Positions 1 through 11,448 of a stretch of 64,000 nucleotides of DNA are shown here, piece after piece. Source of the stretch: Hydractinia symbiolongicarpus (taxonomy: Eukaryota; Cnidaria; Hydrozoa; Anthoathecata; Hydractiniidae); assembly GCF_029227915.1 (NCBI RefSeq), contig NC_079884.1, forward strand, positions 9,672,001 to 9,736,000, given 5' to 3'. The translations under genes and the position numbers were made by a program. The notes beneath the pieces are model-generated. The model did no database searches, was not told where the DNA came from, and saw only the letters and a program-made list of their open reading frames with translations. The first letter of the stretch is position 1. The number at the start of each line of letters is the position of its first letter.

Positions 1-548
1 TGTTTGTATCAATATTTGATTTTTTTGTGTCTATAGTTTTTTTACAATTTTGACCTTGGCCTGAAAAGTTTTAAAGTTATGGAAAATAAAAAATGCAACT
101 ATTACTTTAAAAGAGATTCTTGGCCCTCTTTCGTAAGTTAAAAATTATTCTTAACGATACGAATGGAAACGACAACTATTATGCTCTCCTTTGGGGTGAC
201 TTTTCTGCTATGAGGTAATTTGTGCCGTGATACTTTTGGGTCACTGAAGTGAGTGCACCTTCAATCATTAAATCAATTCTCTGCATATTCAGGGATGGTA
301 AAAAAGATCCCGTTCCCAGAGTCTTTTTCGCTTTCTAATTCGTGTAGCTGGCGCAAAAATAGTACCTACCACATCAACAACTTCTTTCCCAAGCGCACAT
401 ATTAAAAGATAAAACAAGAAAATTAAAAGATAAAATATGTCAATAACCACTGTACTTTGTTCTCCAACATTTTTTTGATTTGTAAAGGTCGAACTTTGTT
501 TATCAAAGAATTGTATTTACTTACGATAGCTAATGCCAACCTCGTCCT

Positions 549-607
549 CACCTCACCGTCTGAGATTTTTAGAAGGAGAAAAAAGTCCTGGGGACCAGGT
601 TGGGTAA
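549..607. mobile_element. Fold-back MITE, CAACCTCG family, copy 1
   Basis: A short element begins CAACCTCGTCCTCA and ends with the inverted form TCCTGGGGACCAGGTTG. The flanks are GCTAATGC on the left and GGTAATGC on the right, seven of eight identical, which suggests an 8-bp target duplication. The same termini occur at 2292-2395, about 45834-45906 and about 48664-48751. Confidence 0.6.
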
Positions 608-1684
608 TGCTCATTGGAAAATATCACTATTATCTCCACAAATATATGATAACATGTTAAATAAAAAAATAAATGAATAAATAAAATATGGTTGTGGTAC
701 ACAGGAAAACAAGGTGCTACAAAAAACTCTTTTTACAACAAAAGTATTACGTATCGCTTGAATTATTATCTCACGCATGCGCAAAGCGACAATGTTAAAG
801 TTGAAGTTTACGCATTGAAAGCAAACTACCAATCACTGAAGCTCCTTATGTAATGCCTGTCAAAATGTTTGGTGAACTTTGTTCAATGTGAATGTTAAAA
901 AGGTTTTGGATGGAAGAATAATTTCGTCTCGGTAGGGGTTTTGTTTCACGAGTGTGTATCACAAACCTGAAGATGTTCAATCCACAGTAATAAAGACTTA
1001 CCGAACAGTTGCCCTGATGTTAAAAAAAAGCATTTGTAACTTTTTCCTATTAACGAAGCTAGGAGGTAGATGAAACAGAATGTATATTTAGTTGGGGAGG
1101 CACCGCGTTTCATCCATTTGCGCATAACGTGATCTGTACAGGTGCTTTGTTACAACCTTGAACCTAGTGCTTTTTGTGTTTTTATCAATTATCTCTTACT
1201 TTGAGGTGCTCGAAACGAGGTTAAGTTATAAAACTCACAATATTTTCTTGTGTAATTTGAAACCACGTTATACCCTTTTTAAAACAAAACTTGCAGTGAG
1301 TCCATGGATGCAGTCATCAGTATATTCAGTTCGGCGCTCTATTTTAGTTTACTTTAGAGCCCCACTTCCCCCTTGCCCGATTTTTCATCCCCGCCACCCC
1401 CCTCCCCCCCACACACACACTCACAAATTTTAATTAATAATTCGTGGGGGGTGGGCATTTTCAACATACTCTCCCCGTTTATCTGGTACACTAGAGTAAC
1501 TGTTATCTGAAACAAGACGCTTAACACATATTGCGCGCAGCATCCTCCCTCTCCCCAGCCCCCTTCTCAAAAAAACACTCAGATTTAGTTTGTGCAAATC
1601 AACATCAAAACTCAAAATTTTACTTTAGCAGAAGTGGACCAATCGAAGTAAAAAAAAAATTCGAACAAGTTTAAAAGCATACCT

Positions 1685-1765
1685 TATCGGACAAACTTTT
1701 GGTCGGACAAAATTTTCGTCACCTTCAGAAATTTTCGTCACTTTTGTCCGAAAAATTTTTTTTCC
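1685..1765. repeat. Dispersed 'ggacaaaattttcgtc' repeat, copy A
   Basis: Words such as 'tcggacaaa' and 'attttcgtcac' are followed by inverted forms (cttttgtccga). The same arrangement occurs around 2950-3060 and, more weakly, near 46040-46115. It looks like a small fold-back repeat family. No clear target duplication was found. Confidence 0.5.
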
Positions 1766-2045
1766 ATTTTGGATTTTTCTTATTTCTTATTAAAACTTCA
1801 ATCTGCTAATATACAGGTGAAAACAAATACCACAAAATAACATCAAAGGTTTTTTACAAGTGTACTTTCGTAAAATATATAAGGTCATTTTTTTTCTAGG
1901 CTACGGTTTCTTCATTTTCTGATAATTCGGTTGATCAATACGTTAGGATACAAGGTTTTTTTCCCTTGGTTTAACCACTTCACTACATATCTCGATTTCT
2001 AACGATTTGAATGCCGTCTTGTATATGATTGGCGGCTTTTTTCTT

Positions 2046-2650
2046 TTACCCTTTGATTAGACCATCATCTTCATCTTTGTCCTGTTCAATTATAAAGTTT
2101 ATATCATCACATTCTTCGGCTTCTAAATATATTTTTTGTGATTCGTAATCATATGAATATAATGATGTAACGAAGTCCTTCATTTTTTGATGTATAATAA
2201 AACGTGTACTTTTAAACGTTAACATTAGAGGAATTTCTAAACCCCCTGCTGGAATTGGAGATGGACGATTTTTTGTACTTTGGACTGATCCCAACCTCGG
2301 CCCCAGGGCTCTTGTATCTTTTCTGACCCACGGGACGGCAATACAAACATGTTCCGGGGTCAGAAAAGATACAAGATGCCCTGGGGACGAGGTTGGACTG
2401 ATCCTTCGATTTTTCCATTTTCTTCTTTCAAGAAGAAAAATATGTGTCTGGATATCTCTCTAGGAATATGTTCCACTGTTGTTTGTTGTGAAGGTTGTCC
2501 AACAAATGTTTTGATCGCACAGCTATATGGATCAATTTTTTTGGAGTCGTTAGTTTCCATCTCGACAGAAACGGAATCTCCCTGTTTAACCTCAGTCCAA
2601 GTAGTACTTCGATACACATGAAATTCACGTGCGTAAAGCTGAACGCCATT
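2046..2650 (-). pseudogene. HIRAN-like protein fragment split by a MITE
   Basis: Two minus-strand open frames flank the fold-back element at 2292-2395. The upstream half (about 2405-2650) contains the phrase HIPREISRHIFFFL and the downstream half (2046-2282) contains GGLEIPLMLTF then an acidic tail and a stop. That order resembles the HIRAN domain of Rad5/HLTF-type and many cnidarian uncharacterised proteins. The two halves lie in different frames. Subtracting the 104-bp element plus one 9-bp target copy brings them into register (323 minus 113 equals 210, a multiple of three). The fragment has no recognised start and is probably a decayed gene copy or an isolated exon. The family call is from motif memory and is moderate. 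Confidence 0.55.
2292..2395. mobile_element. Fold-back MITE, CAACCTCG family, copy 2 (104 bp)
   Basis: Termini are CAACCTCGGCCCCAGGG and the inverted CCCTGGGGACGAGGTTG, with a longer imperfect stem (cttgtatcttttctgacc / ggtcagaaaagatacaag). It is flanked by a perfect direct repeat GACTGATCC at 2283-2291 and 2396-2404, the signature of a transposition event into the HIRAN-like frame. Confidence 0.8.
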
Positions 2651-2944
2651 ACTATTTTACTTTTTTTACGCTATGCCTTTTGCAGTACAAAAAGTTTTAT
2701 ATCTTGAGGGAAGCAAAATTTACTTTTGGTTTGCTCATGCTTGTGATTAAATTGAGTTTTATTGCTTGGATCTCGATAAGTTCGAATTCTGAAGGGAGAA
2801 TGGCATTAAGTCAAAAAAAGAATTCTAAGTCAGTGAGATTTTGAGTCCTTGGCATGAATTTCAATAAATTTTGTTGTAAAAGGACCAGTTGGCTGCCTAT
2901 AAAATTCCATCAACAGAGTATAACCTATATGAGTTTTCGAGATA

Positions 2945-3062
2945 TATTTGTAAAATCGGACAAAATTTTCGTCGGACAAAATTTTTCGTCGGACATAATT
3001 TTTCGTCACCAAGTAAAATTTCGTCACTTTTGTCCGACAAAGTTTTGTCCATTAAGGTATTC
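2945..3062. repeat. Dispersed 'ggacaaaattttcgtc' repeat, copy B
   Basis: The block has three successive 'cggaca(a/t)aattttt' words, then 'cgtcacttttgtccgac' and 'ttttgtcc' in inverted orientation. It is related to the block at 1685-1765. The overall shape is a nested inverted repeat, probably a MITE remnant. Confidence 0.5.
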
Positions 3063-3689
3063 TTTAACGAGATATTTAAATTTATGTGGAAGATGGCAAA
3101 ATTTAAATTTACGAATGACCGCAAAAAAACTGCGAAACATTGCGAATACTTTACTTCGAATAGATGTTATTTTATTGAATGTTATTTTGCTTACCAAATC
3201 TAAAATTTTTTAATACATACAATCAAATTGTCAATATCAATTGGAAATGTGGTAAATGCGAAATAAAAGATTGTCAATAATTCCACATTTTTTCATTCCA
3301 AATTTCCAAAAGTTAATGTTTTGGTGATGGAAGCAGAAAGAACGCTGAACCTTGAAAACACTCTTGGCACAATTTGCAAAACTTTAACACATTCAAATCC
3401 AAATTCACTTGTTTAATAAAGTGGGTAAACGGCGGTAAGCATCTTTGCACTTCCTGGCAAATATTTTTGTGTGTCCCTCATTGGTATTACCTCACGATAT
3501 CCGAACAAATAACTTAGTTTTTAGACCGAGTGGACACCCTGATCGCCATTAAACTGAACAAGAATACTATAAAAACAATTTGATCTATATATTATCAAGG
3601 AGTTTAAAAATTTCTAAACAAGAGATATTTACAATATTTACCAGCTGTACAATTACAATTGAATAAATAATTAAAAAATGGTTACATAA
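3063..3689. other. Intergenic, nothing recognised
   Basis: AT-rich sequence with no exon-like frame. It lies downstream of the minus-strand gene that ends at 3700. Confidence 0.5.
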
Positions 3690-3695
3690 TTTATT
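3690..3695 (-). terminator. Poly(A) signal AATAAA for the 3700-6054 gene
   Basis: On the minus strand AATAAA begins 4 bases after the stop codon at 3700-3702. This is the canonical cleavage/polyadenylation hexamer. The position implies a very short 3' UTR. Confidence 0.45.
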
Positions 3696-3699
3696 CGAC

Positions 3700-6054
3700 T
3701 TATCGCTGTGGTAAGTTCACAATGCTTGCGTCAAATTTTGGTGTGAATGCAACTTGATCATAGTCAAAATTTTCATCAAGTTTAAAACTTTCTACGGAAT
3801 CGTCATTCTTTTCTTCGTGGTGGCATTCCATCTTTTCTGTACTCTGTGAAAGAAGAAGTTGTGTGGACTTAACAATGGGCGAAGGCTTTTGATATACAAC
3901 AGCTTCCCCAGGTAAAGGGTCATCATGATGAACTGAGTTAATCATTTCCACTAAAATTAAAAAAATAAAATTTAATTTACAATACATGGACTGCAGGGGA
4001 CAATATCTTTGAGAAAAGCATGACATCACAACTTAAGAAGTACATTTTAGTCCTGTCTCCATCAGACGTTAAAACATATAAAACAGACACTGATACAACA
4101 CCTAAAATGCATTGCTGCAAAATGTATTTCCGATTTTATTTGCATTGCTACTGAATATTTATTTGCTAAATTTATTGTTGTTGAACTGAAACAAATTTTT
4201 TATTTTTGCATCAACTGTTATATTGGTAAACACAATTTTTGCAAAAATAATTATATGCCTTTCCACTAAAAAAGGGATTCTGTCATAAACAGTTAGGAAA
4301 GCAATATCATACCTTTAAAGTTTGCTTCAGAAGCACATCCCTTCAAATTTAAGTAGTTTGCAGTATCTTCTTTATCATCAGTGCGCTTGATTTGTTTCGG
4401 TGCGAATACAACTCCACTACTTTTTGATGAAGCAGGAGATGAAATTATTATGTTTTCGGTTTCATCAACAAAGTTATCTACTTTTGCAAGGGGTGTGCCC
4501 TTTTCTAAGAATAATGCCGACTGAGAACTTGTACCTTCAGGTAACATCACATTTTGAATTTCATTATCTGCATAGCCACCAACTGAACATTTCTGATCAT
4601 CATCAGAATCTAATTTGAAATGCTCTCCATTTACAGTTGATTCGCTGACTATATTTGCCAAATTACCAGATTGAATATTTAGAGCTATAAAACGTAAATG
4701 GAGAACGAAAATAACTTTTGAAGTTGTTTTCTAAAATAACACAAAAACAGTGAATTTGCCTTTGAGATTGACTTTTCTTAAATTGTTGTCCATTTAAGGA
4801 CTTATAAGGCTTCTAACTTGTCAGATCACATAAAAATATAAATTCTATTTTCTGAGACAGGTTTTTTACATTTCGCAAGAATAAACTTTCAATAACATCT
4901 TTAAAATCATTTGTTGAATTTATTTTGATAAAGATGGGAGAAATTAAAGGTTTAAGTAGATAATGGTGATGGTTCAAATAAATGTCTGCAAATTTTTAAT
5001 CTGATGGCTATCGATAGTCGATCTAGATTACTCACCAAAAACACTGGATTTAAATAAATTTCCTTTTTTAAAAAGCATACGCTAGCAGAAGTATTCAAAA
5101 GGAGAAGGTGATTATTATAACACAATTTTAAGGAAGAGAAATTTAGCTATATTTAATTTGTATATACATTTATAAGTGAATTCTTTAAACGCATTACACT
5201 TAACAGAACTTTTGAGAAATGAAACTTGAGACTTTTCTATCTAATTTTCGCTCATCAGATTGCGTTTGAGAGGCATTTCTATATTTTTTTGTATTTAGTA
5301 AAAATATACATAACAAAAAAGTTTATCAACAAATCAGATGATATATCTCTTCAAAAACAAAGAAAATTTAATTTGCGAACTTTTTTTGCAAGATCAGCTT
5401 TTTATCTTTTAGCATAAACATTTTTGCAAGATAAATTTTTTTTAATGTTTTTAAATTATATAGATGTTGAAAAAAGGTTTATCTTTGGCAATAAGACAAA
5501 CTTTCTACAAAAGAAATTAGGACAAATAAGCAATGCAACAACTTCTTTTTTGTGCTCTTACACATAACATTGTTCTTATTGTTAGTAATAGAAAATGAAA
5601 AGTCATTTCCAGAGGCTTTTTATTAATTAACTTTTCTTGAATGCAATGTATACACTTAAAGCATCATCTTTTTAATTCCAAACTTCTTTGAAAATATATT
5701 TTAGAGTTTAGAAAGGGTCCAGTATAGGATGAAGATAAAACGACAAGTAAAATTTCTTTTAAAGCAGAAATTTCTTTTAAGGTGAATAAACTTTCTTGAA
5801 CAACACCTCAGAAATTCATACTGAAGAAAATTTTAAGAACAGTCATTTTTGATAGTTTCACAAGACAAAGTTTTACAAAAAAAACTTTAGTTTCTCACTG
5901 TTAAAATAGAAATAAACAAGCGATATTTACATGTAGGATCTGTACTAAATGAGTTCATCAACATTTCCAATGTTTCGACAGGTTGGAGAAAAATCTGGTC
6001 AATAGCATCTTTTGTTATGTCTTTGTCATGTTCACAAGGTGTTGGTACTGTCAT
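3700..6054 (-). CDS. Unknown protein, three coding exons, 248 aa
   Basis: Exons on the minus strand are 6054-5931 (ATG to a GTAAAT donor), 4684-4313 (acceptor ttatAG, donor GTATGA) and 3950-3700 (acceptor ttttAG, stop TAA). Phases 1 and 1 agree and the lengths sum to 747 nt. An in-frame TGA lies just upstream of the ATG inside the same exon, and a good acceptor (tgtttcAG) sits 17 bases before the ATG, so the first exon also carries 5' UTR and a non-coding exon or trans-spliced leader is expected. The protein is acidic and serine-rich with no recognised domain, membrane segment or signal peptide. It opens MTVPTPCEHDKDITKDAIDQ and is probably a disordered intracellular protein. Function not recognised; the gene structure itself is fairly secure. 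Confidence 0.65.
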
Positions 6055-6099
6055 TTTCCTGTCTCAATGTTCTGAAACAAACCAGTGTTTTTATTTCAT

Positions 6100-7430
6100 G
6101 CATGTGAATACCTTAAGGCAAAATAAATATTTATATATATGCTTAATAAATTTAATAAAATATTGCAATGGACAAGTGAACCTTTTTTCTACTAGGATAG
6201 TGAAATGAAAATAAAACATTTAATTCGCTTATATTAAATTAAAATTAGGGAAGGAAATGAGTGGAAATGATACAATTGAATTTACCTTTTTTCTACCAGG
6301 ATTATCAGAGTAGTTCTTTTAAAATAAGTATATAACTGTTTTAACAATTGTTTTCTGAAACAACTAAAACCTAAAGCCTGAATTACATCAAAAAGAAACA
6401 GAAAGAATAGAAAAACAACTTTGGTAAAATTAATTTTGAGTGTCAGGTTGACAAATGACTAAGAAAACTGCCTAAAATTTAATGGAGAAAATCTTAGAAC
6501 GTGTCACATTTTGTCTATTCGCTTTATATGGTTATATGGGAGCTAAACATAGTTTAGTTCATGTTAATTGCAGTTTCCATTTAGGTTGCTAGCTGGTTGA
6601 GTGAACTAAAATATCAACACTAAATTGAGCTTCAAAATTGGTGCATGATGGTTTGTTTACCCGCATCGGGTATTGCCTTAATTAGCCAGGCCACTGAACC
6701 TAGCCTCTGTTACCAATGACATATAAATTAGGAATTTCACATTAAATTGGGCTCTGACCTAAGCTGACAAGATTGTCTTGAAAAAACAACTAAAGATTAA
6801 TAGTAACTTCATCGAGTGGATCAGCATGGACATGGATCTTCACCTGACATCCTGTCCAATTGCTTAAGCTACGCAGTTTCATTGCGCTGATTCGATTTGG
6901 CTTTATGAATCAACAAGGCTTTTGTTTAGTGGTGGAAGCAATTGGCCTACTTCAATCTCTAATGTTTTATTTATTTATTTATTTTTTGGTGGTTATCCTG
7001 GACGGCACTTGTGAGTCTACTGTTTATGGTGCCCCGTCGTACGTGTACCCCAGTACGGATAAGGTGTGATCAGCTCAGGTGTATGTTAGAACATATAGAA
7101 ACTAAACAATGAGACGGTGTAAAGAGAGGAAATGGTACAACAGGCAGTTATTAACAAAGAGAGTGAATATGCTGGGCTTCGTCAGCCTTCGTTTTGTGGT
7201 GTGTGCGTACTCATGAGAAAACAACGAAAAGTTATAAAAAGAGAGAGAAAGAATTGCGAAAAGGAAAATCATGGGAGAAGGCGACAGCAAGAAGTTGTTT
7301 GAGACAAATACGCTTTATGAGACTAGGATAGGCATCAATGAAGGAGAGTTTTATTAAATTGGGTACATGCACAGGAGAGTTTTGTGTATTTGTGCTTGCC
7401 CAGCATCCGCACCCCTTTTCGCTAAAGTAA
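6100..7430. other. Intergenic, no exon recognised
   Basis: The longest frames (about 62-69 codons at 6860-7069 and 7102-7290 minus) have compositions expected by chance. The stretch near 7000-7080 contains 'gtacgtgtaccccagtacgg' and may be repeat-derived. Confidence 0.45.
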
Positions 7431-7433
7431 AGC

Positions 7434-7482
7434 TAGCCGTACATAACAGCCGCACCTTGGCCGTACCTTAGCCGTACTTAAG
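7434..7482. repeat. Inverted-orientation GTACGGCT words
   Basis: Three copies of 'agccgtac' or 'ggccgtac' occur within 50 bases (ctagccgtac, ttggccgtacc, ttagccgtac). They are the reverse complement of the unit that dominates 7888-8245, so the two blocks form a loose inverted pair around about 400 bases. Confidence 0.55.
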
Positions 7483-7887
7483 AAAATTCGTAATTAGCAG
7501 CTCTGTGTAAGACCACTTGCTTCTAAGCTTAAAATTAGTAGTTAATGTATACCAAAGTTAAATTGTCTAACTTTTATTTCGTCTTTTAGGTGAATATCTA
7601 TGCCGATAAAAATGATGCAAAATGAAGCACTCCATCGTCGAGCCCCAGTAACCCCCAGGGAATCCCCAATGATGAAATACCGAAAAAAATATATCTTACA
7701 TGTGTTATAATTTTTATAAAATGATTTTAATACAAATACAAAAGAGATTTTTAAAATTGAATGTATGAAAAACTTTAGTAAAGTAAGATTGAACATTATT
7801 ACGCTGCGGACAATATTAGGTTAGGTTCCCGTAATAGTTGTACAGCTAGCGCTAAAAGTGACTACAGCTGGCTATATTTAAATACGG

Positions 7888-8245
7888 TTGCCAAAATAAG
7901 GTACAGCTGGACAATATTAAGGTACGGCTGGGTCATATCATATAAGGAACAATTTCAAATGCTAAAACCGTACAATAAAAACGAAATTATGTTAGGTACG
8001 GCTAGCCAAAATAAGGTACGGCTGGAGAATATTAAGGTACGGCTGGGTCCTACCGTATAAAGAAACATCTTCAAATGCTACAAATGTTCCATAAAAATTA
8101 GGTTAGGTACGGCTAGCTAAAATAAGGTACGGCTGGACAATATTAAGGTACGGCTGGGTCCTATCATATAAGAAACAACTTCAAATGCTAAAAACGTTCA
8201 ATAAAAACGAAATTAAGTTAGGTACGGCTACCATTGATCAAAATG
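7888..8245. repeat. Tandem array, about 3 units of ~110-118 bp
   Basis: Each unit contains 'aaaataaggtac(g/a)gctgg', 'caatattaaggtacggctgg', 'catataag(g)aaca' with 'ttcaaatgct', and 'gttaggtacggcta'. Unit starts are near 7888, 8006 and 8114, and a partial fourth copy ends near 8245. The array lies directly left of the virus-like gene block. It may be a terminal or subterminal repeat of that element, or an independent minisatellite. Confidence 0.75.
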
Positions 8246-8510
8246 AAAGTACGGCTGCACATCTATTTAAAGTAAAATAAATTGTATAGCTAAAATATAA
8301 AAAATATTGCCTAAGAAACGAGATGTTTTAACAAATACAAACAGGATAATATATGACTATATTTTAATAAATATCACTATCAGTCTCAGATTGATTCCTT
8401 ACATTCTCTAACGTTTCCATTTCTAGGACCAAATCTGTAACAAGTCTATCTGATCTTGATGCAATATATCGAAACGCTATCAACTGTAAAAGAAAGATGC
8501 ATCACCAGTA

Positions 8511-8823
8511 ATGAGTCTGGATTTTGAGGAGTATCCGGATTGGGTTGAGAAGTACCGCAAAATCTGGGACAAGATCGAAAAAAATTAACGACAGAGCCCG
8601 TAAAAAAGGATCGTTATATAAATGCTAAACTCCAATATTACAAGGACGTAATTACCACTACATTCTATGGTATGCCTGTGCCGTATGATGAGCCCTGCCA
8701 AGCCAGTGCAATCCTTGCCATTTCATCGGTGTATATGCAAGGTAATAACTACTACCCGCAGGTACACATTACAGAATGTCGTTATAAAGACTTTGAAAAG
8801 GAGTGGTTGCTAAGCGAGGATTA
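8511..8823 (+). pseudogene. Virus-like element gene 1, frameshifted small protein
   Basis: An ATG at 8511 opens a short frame (MSLDFEEYPDWVEKYRK and so on) that stops at 8586-8588. A second frame carries equally protein-like sequence from about 8574 to a TAG at 8821-8823, including TTFYGMPVPYDEP. The switch falls on an A-run (gatcgaaaaaaatt), consistent with a one-base indel. The inferred product would be about 100 aa. I do not know a function. It faces the next gene tail to tail with about 80 bp between them, the compact spacing seen throughout this block. Confidence 0.5.
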
Positions 8824-8901
8824 GAAAAACCATATATTTTATAGACTCAAAAGGTCTATAAAATATAATACAAAATTAAGGCCTATATTCAGGTGGAGAC
8901 T

Positions 8902-9531
8902 CTAGGTACCGCTCACATAGTTTACAGATTGTAGTTTTTTTAAAACATCTTGCCTCCCTTCTTCCCTACCCTTAGCAACTAGCTGGGCTCTTTCCTGTTC
9001 GTTGATGCTATTTACAATTCTATTAAACCGCTGCCTCATCTGATCCTTCAAAAGCATTTACCTTTCCTTTTCACGGGAGATTAGGCTATACTCATAGTCA
9101 CTGATAACGCCATTTTCCATTGCCTTACTGATCAGATCTACAATAGAGTTCAGCTTCGCTTCGGCAGCAGCCTTATTCCCTCAGGTTTTTTGGATTTTAC
9201 ACGCAACCGTTTGGAGGCGTTCCGAAGACCGGTTTGCCCTATTCCGGCAGCAATCGCGAGTCCTACCATTGCACAGGCCAATGGCACATCAAGGCGCGAC
9301 ACCATAGCCCCAATGCCAAGCCCCGACGTAATAACACTTACGCCAAGTAGTCCATGGTCACAAAGGCGCACCCATCCATTATGCATTTTGAATTTTTTTC
9401 GCCAATCTATTCCTTCCCTTTATTTCATCCGGGAGATGTTGTTCTATTTCTTCAATCTTCTTGAGCCTAAATACCTGTCCCTCATCCTGATCGGGGGGCT
9501 GTGCAGGTGCACTCGGTAATAAATTTTAGTA
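8902..9531 (-). pseudogene. Virus-like element gene 2, broken membrane-anchored helical protein
   Basis: Read on the minus strand, a charged helical N-terminal part (about 9531-9387, containing FRLKKIEEIEQHLPDEIKGR) is followed in another frame by a small-residue hydrophobic stretch (about 9350-9210, GLGIGAMVSRLDVPLACAMV), then in a further frame by a helical, charged C-terminal part ending at 8902. The frame changes are near 9390 and 9183, and there is an in-frame TAA near 9060. The order helix, Gly/Ala-rich membrane segment, helix is coherent across the breaks, so I treat it as one decayed gene. Its role is unknown; a virion-membrane or hole-forming role would be speculation. Confidence 0.5.
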
Positions 9532-10228
9532 CAGCTTAGCTACATCGCTCGTCTTTATTCTATGAGAATGCACATCGTGAGGCCGGTGAACGTCACATTT
9601 TTTTTCATGGTGGAATACGTCCGTTAAAAGGAACTCCAAACGGTTCGTGGAGCCTTTTAGTGGAAGGTACGTTGGGGTATCAAAACTCCAGGTCAGCATG
9701 TCCCCTTAGGCGTTCAATTCTTTGGTGGGAAGCAGGGCAAGAATTTTGGACTTTTTGCCATCAAGGAGGCAATTGTCCTCATCCAACTGGGGACAAACGA
9801 GTCTCCGCCTATGGTAAATGTCGGTCATATAGTACCCATCATAGTCGCCCTTCGTATAATACTTCTTACTAGGTTCGTAGGGTAGGCCCAGGAGCTCTTG
9901 TAATTGTCGATTCATCACCACCGAGTACGCATCGCCGACACGAAGCCTGCAGTAGCCACTTTTCAATACAAAAAGCTTGATCTTGTCCTCTGCCTGGCTA
10001 TTCACAATAGTCGCAATATCCTCGATCCTATATAAGTTGCTGATAATCTCAATCCGGGTCACCCTCTGATCAGGTCCTACTTTCCGTATAGTAAACTCTG
10101 TATTGCTATATAAGTTCAACCATCCAGGTCTAATGCTGATAGATTTTAGAGCTATACGTGTGTCTTGTCCCAGGTAGTCTTCGAAAATCGTAGGCTTCTC
10201 AATATCTGTAATATAGAGTTGCTTCATT
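9526..10228 (-). pseudogene. Virus-like element gene 3, broken by an in-frame stop (penton-like?)
   Basis: ATG at 10228-10226 opens a 174-codon frame to a TAA at 9706-9708. The same frame then remains open and protein-like for about 60 further codons to a TAA at 9526-9528, so the 9706 stop looks like a disabling substitution. The protein is rich in beta-forming residues, with no membrane segment. Size, composition and position beside a capsid-like gene fit a minor capsid or penton-type protein of a small dsDNA virus, but this is inference from context only. The start is 18 bp from the divergent gene at 10247, so the two probably share a promoter. Confidence 0.4.
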
Positions 10229-10246
10229 ACATTTTGTTTTAAAGAA

Positions 10247-11444
10247 ATGAATATATACCAATACAACCACTCTGCAAAGCATAAAAGTAACAGGGGTGAA
10301 TGGCCACTTGGTGTAACCAATTTGGAACACCAGGACCTCTACGTGAGCACAGACTCCCATATTTCTGTGGTATTCCCCGAATTCACCAAATACGCTATTA
10401 GAGTCCCTACAACATATCTCGATGATCCCGTTAATGTAAATTGGAAAGGGCAAACGTTGGATTACTGGAATATTCAGGTCAATTTCGCCACCCATTGCGC
10501 AACCACAGCCCTAGGCATCTGTACCAAGCACATGACAGGCTCCGTTCATCAACAGAATATTTAAATTTCACGTTTACTATCATATGCGTCGTATTTTAGC
10601 AAAGATGAAAGTTCCCATGCCATATGACGATGGCTTCTCACAGTACAAAAACCCATACTCGAGCTCAGGCTATGCCCAAGTGTGTCGCGAGTACGGTGCC
10701 GACACGGATGCGTTGTATAAATTCAAGGCTGTCATGTCCTCATTGACAAATGGTAGATTGTGGCCGCAGGTTGATGGGGACTGGGCCAAGTTTATTATGC
10801 CCACAAGCCAGGGCCTAACATCTGAAGGGTTGACCAAGCTGAATGAGAGTATTCGCGTCTACGTAGTCCTGTTGCTGGGGTCTCAGGCCGGTGCCAAGGC
10901 ATCTCTCATCGGATCGAATGCAGATAACTACACGGCAAGGCAAATGCTAGTACGGAAATTTGAGGCTATGGTAGAACGTCAGGAAAATGTAAGCCATGAC
11001 ATTTTTGAGTTCCAAAAAGTACTCCAATATGCCTGGACTCCGGTGAATTTTGCTGTCTTGCATGGCGTGTACATGCTACCATCCGATATGAACTTACGCA
11101 TAGGCAAAATTGTCGGGTATAACAACAATATCCTCATAGCACCCGCGAACGCAATCATCGGCATAAAGCTTGATTTGAATAACAAACCAGTTATGAGGCA
11201 TGCGTCTGCCGCACCCCTCAAGCATACTATACCACCAGCGCCCCCAAAGCATGACACACCCCCTATACCTCCCATACATACTCCCGATCATACTATACAG
11301 ACTATACCACCCCCCGGGCCTACCACAACATCGTCTCCAATACCCGAACAACCCCCACAAAATCAACACGAGGAAACCAAGGCCTCATTAATCACCATGG
11401 GGGTAGATATAATCCTGGCATATATATGGTTACGAAAAAAATAA
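10247..11444 (+). pseudogene. Virus-like element gene 4, long ORF with one frameshift and a Pro-rich tail
   Basis: A 105-codon frame (10247-10564) and a 286-codon frame (10584-11444) are collinear but in different frames. The second is already open upstream of its ATG (FKFHVYYH precedes MRRIL), placing a single indel at about 10540-10562. The first part has NLEHQDLYVSTDSHISVVF and LDYWNIQVNFA; the second is globular to about residue 215, then has a Pro/His/Thr-rich linker and a short hydrophobic C-terminus (SLITMGVDIILAYIWL). I do not recognise a catalytic motif. The ORF ends 4 bp from the convergent gene at 11449. The conserved globular region and terminal anchor suggest a structural protein; that is inference. 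Confidence 0.5.
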
Positions 11445-11448
11445 GGGA

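Larger units (their letters stand above)
1..2030. other. Gene-poor, repeat-bearing stretch
   Basis: I see no convincing coding exon here. The longest open frames (about 90 codons near 1158-1433 and about 60 near 1430-1615) have low-complexity translations and no usable splice context. The stretch holds a fold-back element at about 549-607, a C-rich low-complexity tract at about 1370-1415, and a block near 1690-1765 rich in 'tcggacaaa' and 'ttttcgtcac' words that recurs near 2950-3060. Confidence 0.5.

Noticed and set aside
1370-1440. C-rich tract as a G-quadruplex or promoter
   Set aside because: No neighbouring gene start; the runs are irregular and mixed with CA repeats, so I treat it as low complexity.
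9150-9386. Stand-alone 78-aa membrane protein
   Set aside because: Coherent helical sequence continues in other frames on both sides, so it is the middle of a broken gene.
10979-11369. Minus-strand frames of about 90 codons opposite gene 4
   Set aside because: Antisense shadows of the Pro/His/Thr-rich tail.
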